8,757 nucleotides of DNA from an uncultured Gammaproteobacteria bacterium (GCA_903889815.1 CAISYX010000177.1:1-8757), one strand, 5' to 3'; counted from the stretch's first letter, positions 1-6,151 are shown. Notes: a model not told the origin generated them from the sequence alone. Program-made: numbers and translations.

Positions 1-285
1 ACGTATCCTCGCGCCGGCTTCCTCCAGTGTCTCGCGCACCGCGCCCTGCAAGGTGGTTTCACCGTTCTCCATGAAACCAGCCGGCAGGGTCCAGAGGCCG
101 TAACGTGGCTCGATGGCGCGGCGGCACAGTAGCACCTTGTCTTCGAAGACAGGAAGCGTGCCGACGATGTTCTTCGGGTTCTCGTAAAACACCACGTCGC
201 AGTCAATACAGCAGTAGCGGGGCTTGTCGTCGCCTGTGGGGACCTTGTGAATGACTGGCGCGGCGCAGAGCTGGCAGTATTTCAT
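1..285 (-). CDS. Nudix hydrolase with N-terminal zinc ribbon (partial, C-terminus beyond the left edge)
   Basis: The 95 residues visible are the N-terminal part of a Nudix-family pyrophosphohydrolase, which cleaves nucleoside diphosphates linked to another moiety; the substrate cannot be told from this fragment. A zinc-ribbon-like region comes first, with CxxC at residues 4-7 and a second cysteine cluster at 25-29. The Nudix box follows from G70: G-x5-E76, then R84-E85, E88-E89 and G91, fitting GX5EX7REUXEEXGU with Thr at the first hydrophobic position. The ATG at 285 begins MKYCQLC, the usual start of such ribbons. There is no good Shine-Dalgarno sequence before it. The upstream DUF2272 gene ends only 10 bases away on the same strand, so co-transcription is likely. 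Family assignment is firm; specificity is unknown. Confidence 0.93.
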   Translation of the reverse strand, partial: MKYCQLCAAPVIHKVPTGDDKPRYCCIDCDVVFYENPKNIVGTLPVFEDKVLLCRRAIEPRYGLWTLPAGFMENGETTLQGAVRETLEEAGARIR

Positions 286-295
286 CGGGTGCGTT

Positions 296-1306
296 TCAAC
301 AGGCACCCGGCGCACTGTTGCCCGTGATTGCCAGCAATGTTGTAGCGGGAGTCTGGCATTGCCGCGACTGCAGCGTAGGGGTGCTGTCCAATGCATTCAG
401 CGCAATGGATGGTGCTTCCAGTTTGAGATGGGCGAACAGCGCGCGCCCATTGTCTGACAGCGGTCGCAGTGCCTGACCATCGTCCTGGACCGCGTGCATG
501 ACCTTCATCCGCACAGAGCTGCGCACATTGCCGCCAATCACCATGATCTTCTGCGCCTCAGCATCCACTTTCACCACGATGTCGCAATGGGTGCGGGCGC
601 CAGCTCCCAGCTGGGCGCGTCGCTCTGCCAGCGAGCGATAATTCGGACGACTGCCCCGGCACAGCATGTCGCCGGGCTCGATCGCCGCTTCGCCAGGGTC
701 GTGGGCGGTGTACACGGCCTCGGCATCACGCCCGTCGGCTGCCCGGATGGCCTGATCGATGTAGGTGTGGTGGGCGATGGCACGGCGGAACTGATCGTTG
801 CTGCCAAGACCGCTTTCGCACATCACCCAGGAAATGAACGCCGCGGACCAGGCATCGCGCCAGCGTGCGCCGCTGCCTTCGGTGTTCCAGTTGGCATTCT
901 GACGCTGCAGGATCCAGTCGCTGTCCGGCGTTGCCGCCCAGTAACCGGCGATGGTGCTGGCAAGGCGGGCGCTCTCGCTGGCGCTCAGGCGGGCGAACGC
1001 CCCGCGCGGCATGGGCTGGGTGCTTGGTTCCACGCGCGCCTGATCGTCGACGCCGAAGCCGAAATAGGCCCACTCCTGCACGGCAGTATCGACGATGCGG
1101 CGACGGACATCACTCACAGGCGCTGAGCGGCAGCTGCGGTCGGTAATGCGCATGCTGCCTGGCGTTCCCGTGACGCGGTCGACGGGTGAGCGCACATCAA
1201 GCACTTCAGGAGGCAGGCGTTGCAGGGATTCAGAGGGTTGCGCGTGCAGCACGGCGCTTGCGAGGCACAACAGACTTGCAAGCAGATAGGGCTTGGATGC
1301 GGGCAT
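296..1306 (-). CDS. Secreted DUF2272-family protein
   Basis: I recognise a DUF2272-type protein of 336 residues with no established function. It opens with a signal peptide (MPASK, a hydrophobic stretch to about residue 20, and a likely cut after A-x-A-like LHA at 22), so it should be exported to the periplasm. The domain spans roughly residues 65-275. It has WSAAFISWVM at 153-162, AHHTYIDQAI at 178-187, PGDMLCRG at 211-218, THCDIVV at 239-245 and GGNV at 258-261. Recurrent Cys and His (C216, H240, C241) suggest a papain/NlpC-P60-like hydrolase fold, but that is inference. The C-terminal tail after about 280 is low in motifs. I chose the ATG at 1306 because it places the signal peptide at the N-terminus. 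A GTG at 1348 would add 14 residues; neither start has a clear ribosome binding site. It probably forms a transcript with the Nudix gene. Confidence 0.8.
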   Translation of the reverse strand: MPASKPYLLASLLCLASAVLHAQPSESLQRLPPEVLDVRSPVDRVTGTPGSMRITDRSCRSAPVSDVRRRIVDTAVQEWAYFGFGVDDQARVEPSTQPMPRGAFARLSASESARLASTIAGYWAATPDSDWILQRQNANWNTEGSGARWRDAWSAAFISWVMCESGLGSNDQFRRAIAHHTYIDQAIRAADGRDAEAVYTAHDPGEAAIEPGDMLCRGSRPNYRSLAERRAQLGAGARTHCDIVVKVDAEAQKIMVIGGNVRSSVRMKVMHAVQDDGQALRPLSDNGRALFAHLKLEAPSIALNALDSTPTLQSRQCQTPATTLLAITGNSAPGAC

Positions 1307-1389
1307 CGCGTTGGAAATCCGGAGTCGAGACTGCTGGTTGGCTGACACTGGGCAGGAGTGTAGCTGCTTGCCATGGAGACGGGAAGAGG

Positions 1390-1428
1390 CCTGCGCCCCC
1401 TCTGGCGGGGGATGCCGGGGAGCGCAGG
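1390..1428 (-). terminator. Strong hairpin after pspC, possible end of the psp operon
   Basis: A perfect 7-base inverted repeat, CCTGCGC at 1390-1396 and GCGCAGG at 1422-1428, encloses further C-tract/G-tract pairing (CCC at 1398-1400 with GGG at 1418-1420, or CCCCC 1396-1400 with GGGGG 1407-1411). It starts about 10 bases after the pspC stop. No run of T follows on the minus strand (the next bases read CTCTTCCC), so it is not a textbook intrinsic terminator. It may only slow polymerase or protect the 3' end of the psp mRNA. Nothing else is evident in the 1307-1438 gap. Confidence 0.4.
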
Positions 1429-1438
1429 AAAGCGGGGC

Positions 1439-2137
1439 TCAGATGCGGTTGATCTCGCAGTGCAGCCGGAATTTCTTGGAGGTGATGAAGGCTTCCACAT
1501 GACGCAGGCGGGCTTCAATTGATCGAAACGCTGCGCCACATTCCTTCAGTGACATGGCGATATGTTCATCGTCGGCGCGCTCCTGCGCTGACGCACTGTT
1601 CTCAGTGGAACCGGCGTTCAGCGTGGTCTGTTCGGGGCGTGCCTTCGAACCGCCGTTGCGGGACTCCTTGTGCAAGCCATTGAACCCGATATGCCCCTCT
1701 GGCTGTTTTTCCAGGGCGATCCACAACACGCCATAGACGAAGAAGGTGAAAGGCCCGAGCACAAAGAAGGAAAGGATCGCCAGGATGCGCACTGTTCGCG
1801 TCCGCAATTCCAGGTAGTCGGCGATGCCTGCGCACACGCCCGCCACCTTCTTGTCGCGGCTGCGGTAGATCGGTTTGCGATAGTTCAGTGAGCGAAAGTG
1901 CTCAGCGGTGTGTGTCGCATAGAGGTAGGTGCGTACCTTGCCGTCAGAGTCGGGTTTCAACCACCAATAGGTGATGAAATAGGCAAGCGTCAGCGTTGGC
2001 CAGGCCAGGCAGGCCATGACCACGATCACGCGGATCAGCAAGACCGGCACTTCCAGATAATCCGCCAACCCCGCGCAGACGCCGAGAAAGCGCCTGCGCT
2101 CCTCGTTCAGTGCGAAAGGCTTAGTGCGGCTGTTCAT
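1439..2137 (-). CDS. pspC: PspC-type envelope stress protein with two PspC domains
   Basis: The product is a phage-shock protein C family membrane protein, which with PspB senses inner-membrane stress and relieves PspA inhibition of PspF. It has 232 residues, about twice the E. coli PspC length (119). There are two PspC modules: the first at about 12-60 (GVCAGLADYLEV at 19-30, then a membrane segment around 32-58) and the second at about 94-143 (GVCAGIADYLEL at 100-111, membrane segment around 116-141). A polar linker and a charged, probably helical tail (195-232) complete it. The start is set by a GGAGGG ribosome binding site 6 bases before the ATG at 2137; an in-frame ATG at 2191 would lie inside pspB with no support. 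It overlaps the end of pspB by 17 bases, so its ribosome binding site lies inside pspB and translation is probably coupled. Confidence 0.92.
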   Translation of the reverse strand: MNSRTKPFALNEERRRFLGVCAGLADYLEVPVLLIRVIVVMACLAWPTLTLAYFITYWWLKPDSDGKVRTYLYATHTAEHFRSLNYRKPIYRSRDKKVAGVCAGIADYLELRTRTVRILAILSFFVLGPFTFFVYGVLWIALEKQPEGHIGFNGLHKESRNGGSKARPEQTTLNAGSTENSASAQERADDEHIAMSLKECGAAFRSIEARLRHVEAFITSKKFRLHCEINRI

Positions 2138-2360
2138 TCTGCTCCCTCCAGGTGGGCACTTCCGCATCCAGAATGGCTTCGAGGGTGTCAATCCGGGCGC
2201 TCAGCGACTGTGCAATGGCCGAGAGCTCGCGAATGTCATACTCGGTGTCGGTAGACAATCTGACCTTTTTTTCCTTGCGCTGATACAGGATGAACATCCA
2301 CAGCGTGATGAAGCCGCCGATGATGGAAATCAACACTATCGAGAATTCGAAAAAATTCAT
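2121..2360 (-). CDS. pspB: Phage shock protein B
   Basis: This 79-residue protein matches PspB in size (E. coli 74) and layout. An N-terminal membrane helix (about residues 5-25) is followed by a basic stretch (RKEKK, 29-33). Then comes a cytoplasmic coiled region ending in LEAILDAEVPTWRE, which closely resembles the LESILDAEHPNWR end of E. coli PspB. It sits in the inner membrane, where PspB works with PspC to sense envelope stress and release PspA from PspF. It starts 24 bases after the pspA stop and overlaps pspC by 17 bases, consistent with one pspABC mRNA. An AAAGGG about 12 bases before the ATG is a weak, distant ribosome binding site candidate. Confidence 0.93.
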   Translation of the reverse strand: MNFFEFSIVLISIIGGFITLWMFILYQRKEKKVRLSTDTEYDIRELSAIAQSLSARIDTLEAILDAEVPTWREQNEQPH

Positions 2361-2384
2361 TGCCCGGGCCCTTTGGCGCTTGGA

Positions 2385-3041
2385 TTACTTGTTGAGTTTG
2401 CTTTTGATGGCCTGCAGCTCCAGGTCAATCTTCTCCTTCCGGGCCAGTTCCTCGAACTCACTGTGCAGGCCCTTGCTCTCGCGGGTCATGCTCTCCACCT
2501 GGCCTTCCATCAGATCTATCTTCTTCTCGTAATATTCGAACTTGTTCATCGCATTGTCGATGTTGAAGTTGTGCAGCTGGCGATTCACGTCCACCCGGGA
2601 CTGGGTGGCCGTGGTGCGTATCACGATGGTCTTCTGGCGCGCGCGGGCATCATTGAGTTTGGACTGCAGCTGATCGATCTCGTGGCTCAGCTTGTCCAGG
2701 GTTTCGTCCAGTTTCAGCATCTCGCTGTCCAGCAGCTCGACAGTGGTGATGACACTGGCCTTCTCCACCAGGGCAGCTTTGGCCAGATCCTCGCGGTCCT
2801 TGCTCATGGCCAGTTCAGCCTTGCTTTGCCATTCCTCTGCCTGCCGGCGCAGCTGCTCGGCACGGCGGTGCAAGGTCTTCTTCTCGGCGATGACCTTGGC
2901 GGTGCCACTGCGCACTTCCACCAGGGTCTCCTCCATTTCCTGAATGACCATGCGGATCATTTTCTCGGGGTTCTCTGCCTTGTCCAGCAGGGAACTGATG
3001 TTGGAATTGATGATGTCGGACAAACGCGAAAAGATGCTCAT
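2385..3041 (-). CDS. pspA: Phage shock protein A (PspF inhibitor and membrane-protecting ESCRT-III-like protein)
   Basis: This is a 218-residue PspA (E. coli 222), a member of the PspA/Vipp1/ESCRT-III family. It has two roles: it binds and inhibits the activator PspF, and under stress it assembles on the inner membrane to limit proton leak. The N-terminal helix (MSIFSRLSDIINSNISSLLDK) is the membrane-binding amphipathic helix. Next comes the family's ENPEKMIRMVIQEMEE stretch at about 23-38. The rest is a long, heptad-rich, highly charged coiled coil up to the C-terminal KSKLNK. There are no cysteines and no membrane segment. The ATG at 3041 has AGAGGAAA about 10 bases upstream. It is the first gene of pspABC and lies directly downstream of a sigma-54 type promoter at 3096-3111. 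Confidence 0.97.
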   Translation of the reverse strand: MSIFSRLSDIINSNISSLLDKAENPEKMIRMVIQEMEETLVEVRSGTAKVIAEKKTLHRRAEQLRRQAEEWQSKAELAMSKDREDLAKAALVEKASVITTVELLDSEMLKLDETLDKLSHEIDQLQSKLNDARARQKTIVIRTTATQSRVDVNRQLHNFNIDNAMNKFEYYEKKIDLMEGQVESMTRESKGLHSEFEELARKEKIDLELQAIKSKLNK

Positions 3042-3095
3042 CGGTCGGGTTTCCTCTGTTGATTGATGCCAGGGTTATGCGAATGTGAGCGATAA

Positions 3096-3111
3096 AGCAG
3101 GTTCTGTGCCA
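3096..3111 (-). promoter_or_regulatory. Sigma-54 (-24/-12) promoter of pspABC
   Basis: On the minus strand the sequence reads TGGCACAGAACCTGCT. It matches the sigma-54 consensus TGGCAC-N5-TTGC[AT] in all but one core position (C for the first T of the -12 block). GG and GC are separated by exactly 10 bases, the invariant spacing. Transcription should begin about 12 bases further on, near 3085, leaving a leader of roughly 45 bases before the pspA ATG at 3041. The PspF gene, a sigma-54 activator, is transcribed divergently just upstream, which fits the known PspF-dependent control of psp operons. Confidence 0.88.
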
Positions 3112-3118
3112 GTCATGC

Positions 3119-3148
3119 TGGAAATTCCATCTTTTTGAAAAATATAAT
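3119..3148 (+). promoter_or_regulatory. Probable sigma-70 promoter of pspF
   Basis: A perfect -10 hexamer TATAAT lies at 3143-3148. A 4/6 match to the -35 box, TGGAAA at 3119-3124, lies 18 bases upstream. Transcription would start near 3155 and give a leader of about 88 bases before the pspF ATG at 3243. The -10 is fused to a perfect 12-base palindrome (3147-3158). The promoter lies between the pspA sigma-54 element and the region where PspF enhancer sites would be expected, so PspF autoregulation, as known in E. coli, is plausible here. Confidence 0.55.
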
Positions 3149-3158
3149 GAATATTCAT
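3147..3158. promoter_or_regulatory. 12-base palindrome in the psp divergent control region
   Basis: ATGAATATTCAT is a perfect palindrome in an AT-rich patch (about 3130-3160) between pspA and pspF. By position it could be a protein binding site or part of a bend in the DNA between PspF enhancer sites and the sigma-54 promoter. No specific regulator can be named. The best IHF-like match nearby has two mismatches and is not called. Confidence 0.3.
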
Positions 3159-3242
3159 GGAGAGAGGTGTCTTTCGTTCGTGAAGTGGTGAAAATCCTCA
3201 ACTGGTGGTATTTTCGGCGAAACCTTTTTGCAGGATGCCGCC

Positions 3243-4283
3243 ATGCACAGTGACAGTACAGCGCCCCGGATGATCGGGGAGTCCGCCAGTTTTCTCGAAA
3301 TGCAGGAGCACGTCTCGCGGGTAGCTCCCCTGCGCAAACCTGTGCTGATCGTGGGAGAGCGTGGCACAGGCAAGGAGTTGATTGCAGCGCGTCTGCACTT
3401 TCTCTCCCGCCGCTGGCAGCAGAACTTTCTCAAAATCAATTGTGCGGCGGTCAGTGACACGCTGCTGGAGTCGCAGCTGTTTGGTCACGAGGCAGGATCC
3501 TTCACCGGCGCGACCTCACAGAAGAAGGGCTACTTCGAACGCGCGGACGGCGGCACGCTGTTTCTGGATGAGCTGGCCAATACTGCCATGGCAGTGCAGG
3601 AAAAGATTCTGCGCATCATCGAATACGGCGAACTGGAGAGGCTCGGCGGCGGTCAGACGCTGAAGGTGGATGTGCGCATCGTGGCGGCCACCAATGAGGA
3701 CCTGCCAAGTCTGGCACGACGTGGCAGGTTCCGGGAGGATCTGCTGGATCGACTCGCCTTCGACGTCATCACGCTGCCGCCGCTGCGGGCCCGTGCCGAA
3801 GACATTCTGGTTCTGGCGCAGCATTTCGCCGTGGGCATGGTGAAGGAAATGGGCGGGGACTACTTTCATGGCTTCACCAGCAACATGGAGCGCATGTTGG
3901 TCACGCACACCTGGCCCGGCAATGTGCGCGAACTGAAGAACGTGGTGGAGCGGGCGGTGTATCAGAGTCCCGACAAGCCGATCGGTCATCTGGTGTTCAA
4001 TCCCTTTGAGTCTCCCTATCGGCTGACGCACACGGCGTTCACTGAAGATCTGCCCGCCAATGGACCAGCAGGCGCAACCAGTTCGGCACAGAACACGGTA
4101 GCGCCCGAACTGGCAGAACTGGAAACTTTTGATTTCGTGACTCATGTGCAGCATTACGAGATCGAGCTGCTCAAGCAGGCCATGAAGCGTGTGCAGTTCA
4201 ATCAGCGCAAGGCCGCCGATTTTCTGCAGATGAGCTATCACCAGCTGCGTGGGTATTTGCGCAAGTATGACTTGCTGGGGTGA
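3243..4283 (+). CDS. pspF: PspF, sigma-54-dependent activator of the psp operon
   Basis: This is a 346-residue bacterial enhancer-binding protein made of an AAA+ domain (about 8-240) and a C-terminal Fis-type helix-turn-helix (about 313-343), with no N-terminal sensor domain; that is the PspF architecture. Visible motifs: Walker A GERGTGKE (38-45), sigma-54 contact loop GSFTGA (85-90; GAFTGA in E. coli PspF), Walker B GGTLFLDE (103-110), arginine-finger region FREDLLDR (163-170), and WPGNVRELKN (224-233). W58 in FLSRRWQ matches the tryptophan loop (W56) that E. coli PspF uses to bind PspA. The linker before the helix-turn-helix is about 20 residues longer than in E. coli. The ATG at 3243 is chosen because CAGGA lies 7 bases upstream; a TTG at 3228 is less likely. 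Divergent from pspA. Confidence 0.96.
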   Translation: MHSDSTAPRMIGESASFLEMQEHVSRVAPLRKPVLIVGERGTGKELIAARLHFLSRRWQQNFLKINCAAVSDTLLESQLFGHEAGSFTGATSQKKGYFERADGGTLFLDELANTAMAVQEKILRIIEYGELERLGGGQTLKVDVRIVAATNEDLPSLARRGRFREDLLDRLAFDVITLPPLRARAEDILVLAQHFAVGMVKEMGGDYFHGFTSNMERMLVTHTWPGNVRELKNVVERAVYQSPDKPIGHLVFNPFESPYRLTHTAFTEDLPANGPAGATSSAQNTVAPELAELETFDFVTHVQHYEIELLKQAMKRVQFNQRKAADFLQMSYHQLRGYLRKYDLLG

Positions 4284-4293
4284 GGTGAGTGAC

Positions 4294-4383
4294 ATGAAAG
4301 AGGGTATGAAGAACCCGCGTTCTGAAACGGCGCAACTTGCATGCAATTGCGCGCCGGCCGCTATCGGTGCATCTGCATGTTGA
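4294..4383 (+). CDS. Putative 29-residue leader/coupling ORF between pspF and the PPTase gene
   Basis: This short ORF begins at ATG 4294, five bases after GAGGTGA (4282-4288), a 7-base match to the Shine-Dalgarno consensus that itself overlaps the pspF stop codon. It starts MKEGMKNPRSETAQL and has three cysteines in its C-terminal half (residues 17, 19 and 29), with an Ala-rich end. Its TGA overlaps the downstream ATG in a TGATG junction (4381-4385). The PPTase start has no ribosome binding site of its own, so translation of this ORF probably delivers ribosomes to it. I know of no family for the peptide; whether it has a function of its own is unknown. It could be a chance ORF, but the strong site and exact junction argue for real translation. 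Confidence 0.5.
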   Translation: MKEGMKNPRSETAQLACNCAPAAIGASAC

Positions 4384-5180
4384 TGCCGGCTGCCGACGAG
4401 ATTCATATGTGGTACGTGCGCAATCAGGATGCCAATGCCGACGCGCATCTGGCGCTGTTGTCGGCTGACGAAAAACAGCGGATGGCCCGTCTTCAGGTGG
4501 CTTCGATGCGGCAGCAATTCGTGGTCACCCGTGCGTCGGTTCGAACCATTCTCAGTTTCTCTTTTCCGGAGATTGCAGCGACGGACTGGGTCTTTGACCG
4601 TAATCCGTGGGGGCGTCCTGGGATTGCCAATCCGGAGGCCAAGGGGCGTGTGTCTTTCAATATCGCTCATACTGACGGGCTGATCGTGATTGCGCTCAGT
4701 GGCAGTGGTGAAGTGGGTGTGGATGTGGAGCGAACCTCACGTGAGACACGGGCGCTTGCGCTGGCCGATCGCTACTTTTCAGCCTCGGAAGCGGCGGCGT
4801 TGCGAGCCAGTGCTTCAGAAGACCTTCATCGGCACTTTCTCGATCTCTGGACGCTCAAGGAAGCCTACATCAAAGCCTGCGGGAAAGGACTGGCGATGCC
4901 TCTTCGAAGTATCAGCTTCACCCTCAATGACGCGGATCTGCGCGTTGCATTTGACGAGGAGTGTGCGGATGACCCATTGCGCTGGCAGTTCTGGCAGCTG
5001 GCGCTGGGAGCAACGCATCATGTGGGGCTGGCGCTTGTTGATGCCGCTTTGCCAGAGGTGAGCCTGCGCTGTTGCAGCCTGATTGATCTGCAACCAGGCC
5101 CACTGGAAGTGCCGGGAATCATCCGACAGTCGATGCGGAGTCAGGAAAGGATGTATTCGAGGACGAACTTGGAGCCGTAG
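4383..5180 (+). CDS. Sfp-type 4'-phosphopantetheinyl transferase
   Basis: The product transfers the 4'-phosphopantetheine arm of coenzyme A to a conserved serine of carrier proteins (acyl, peptidyl or aryl). It has 265 residues, the size of the Sfp/PcpS group and twice that of AcpS. Motifs: NPWGRP (74-79), FNIAHTDG (92-99, Ala where Ser is common), GVDVE (112-116, metal-binding Asp and Glu) and WTLKEAYIKACGKGL (156-170, catalytic Glu and Lys). The start is uncertain. The ATG at 4383 is chosen because it overlaps the stop of the upstream 29-codon ORF; ATGs at 4341, 4377 and 4407 are in frame, none with a convincing ribosome binding site. No carrier protein or synthase gene is visible, so the partner is unknown; it may serve fatty-acid ACP, as PcpS does in Pseudomonas aeruginosa. 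Its last 40 bases overlap the tail of convergent ypjD. Confidence 0.92.
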   Translation: MPAADEIHMWYVRNQDANADAHLALLSADEKQRMARLQVASMRQQFVVTRASVRTILSFSFPEIAATDWVFDRNPWGRPGIANPEAKGRVSFNIAHTDGLIVIALSGSGEVGVDVERTSRETRALALADRYFSASEAAALRASASEDLHRHFLDLWTLKEAYIKACGKGLAMPLRSISFTLNDADLRVAFDEECADDPLRWQFWQLALGATHHVGLALVDAALPEVSLRCCSLIDLQPGPLEVPGIIRQSMRSQERMYSRTNLEP

Positions 5181-5944
5181 AAGCCAAGGATCAGCAGACC
5201 GAAGCCGATCAAGGTGCCACGGATGGCTGTAGTGCCACGCCAGCCCAGCTGGTGTCGTCCCCACAACAGGACGGAGAACACTGTCCATGCCAGCAGCGAG
5301 AAAACAGTCTTGTGTGGAAGCCCCTGTGCCCACATGTCCTCGACGAACATGAACCCCGCCACAATCCCGAGGCTGAGCAGGATCTGTCCTGCCCAAAGCA
5401 GTTCAAACAGGAAGCTCTCCATGTCCTGCAGTGGCGGAAAGCGCTTGATGACGCTCGCCGCGTGGCGGTGACGCAGCTGGTAGTTCTGAAATGCCAGGAA
5501 ACCTGCCTGCAGCGCCGCAATGGTGAACATGCTGTAAGCGAGAATGGACAACAGAATGTGTCCGGCCAGTCCCGGTTCGAGAGGGCGAGCCGGGTAGCTG
5601 CTGCGAATGAAGATTGACGCCAGTATGGCCACTATGGCCAGTGGGAACAGTCCCACCATCAAGACGCCCAGTGGTTTGCGCAGATTGCTGATCAGCGCCA
5701 GCAGGGAGATGGCTGCACATATCAGCGTGCTGATTTCGACGATGCCGAAGTGATACCCGGCGCTGTTGCGAATGACGCCTCCTGCGCTGACAGCATGGGT
5801 GAGAACGGCGAGCACGCCGAACACGAATACCGTTCTGGTGGCGCTGGCTGTGCGCACGTCAGCTTTCAAATGGCGAACCTGAAAGACCAGGCTGATCATA
5901 TAGAACATTACCGCGATCAGTCCTGCGACGGTGCTTGGCTGCAT
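5141..5944 (-). CDS. ypjD: YpjD, CcsA/HemX-like inner-membrane protein
   Basis: This is a polytopic membrane protein of 267 residues (E. coli YpjD 263) from the cytochrome c assembly CcsA/HemX superfamily. It has about eight hydrophobic segments, for example around 5-22, 38-56, 66-85, 92-113, 125-150, 183-201, 213-228 and 243-262. Conserved pieces shared with E. coli YpjD include AGHILLSILAYS (127-138), FPPLQDME (169-176), SLLAW (216-220), LLWGRHQLGWRG (226-237) and FYGSK (255-259). Histidines at 50, 129, 211 and 231 could bind haem as in CcsA, but the YpjD function is not settled. The ATG at 5944 is chosen since it begins right before the first membrane helix and has AGAGA 8 bases upstream; an ATG at 5998 would add 18 polar residues. 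It lies divergent from ffh, the standard gammaproteobacterial arrangement. Confidence 0.93.
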   Translation of the reverse strand: MQPSTVAGLIAVMFYMISLVFQVRHLKADVRTASATRTVFVFGVLAVLTHAVSAGGVIRNSAGYHFGIVEISTLICAAISLLALISNLRKPLGVLMVGLFPLAIVAILASIFIRSSYPARPLEPGLAGHILLSILAYSMFTIAALQAGFLAFQNYQLRHRHAASVIKRFPPLQDMESFLFELLWAGQILLSLGIVAGFMFVEDMWAQGLPHKTVFSLLAWTVFSVLLWGRHQLGWRGTTAIRGTLIGFGLLILGFYGSKFVLEYILS

Positions 5945-6063
5945 GAGTTGTCTCTGGGGATCTGCTGCGGGCTGGGTGGAATGCCTTGCGCCCGCCATTT
6001 GTTGCGAAAGTTTCTCATATGTAGCAGAGGCGTAGAAGTGATATTTTCCGTCGCGCCCCGACA

Positions 6064-6092
6064 GTGAACATGCCGGCGTATTTGGCTATAAT
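6064..6092 (+). promoter_or_regulatory. Probable sigma-70 promoter of ffh
   Basis: A perfect -10 hexamer TATAAT sits at 6087-6092, preceded by TGGC. The -35 is weak: TGAACA at 6065-6070 with a 16-base spacer, or GTGAAC at 6064-6069 with 17. The start would be near 6099, giving a leader of about 53 bases. This lies in the 207-base gap between ypjD and ffh (5945-6151). I see no convincing promoter for ypjD in the rest of that gap. Confidence 0.55.
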
Positions 6093-6151
6093 CGCCCGCA
6101 CTTTGAATTTCACCCGCACGCCGACGACGACTCTTTTGACGGAAGTGATCT

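Noticed and set aside
494..1126. Open frame on the plus strand opposite the DUF2272 gene
   Set aside because: A GC-rich shadow frame with an Ala/His/Gly-rich product; the minus-strand gene has a signal peptide and domain motifs.
2124..3062. Long open frame on the plus strand (312 codons) opposite pspA and pspB
   Set aside because: It is antisense to clear pspA/pspB genes, its product is Leu/His/Gln-rich with no recognisable domain, and it is explained by the codon bias of the coding strand.
3186..3207. TGGTG repeated 17 bases apart, considered as PspF enhancer sites
   Set aside because: The position suits an enhancer, but five bases is too short and I cannot match it to a reliable PspF consensus.
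4312..4323. Small inverted repeat GAAC-CCGC-GTTC after pspF, considered as a terminator
   Set aside because: The stem is only four bases with no T-run, and it lies inside the putative 29-codon ORF.
3516..4670. Long open frame on the minus strand (384 codons) opposite pspF and the PPTase gene
   Set aside because: It spans two well-supported genes and the gap between them on the other strand, and the His/Gln/Arg-rich product matches nothing I know.
6095..6119. Direct repeat CCCGCAC twice in the ffh leader, 18 bases apart
   Set aside because: Only seven bases and only two copies in a GC-rich region; easily expected by chance.
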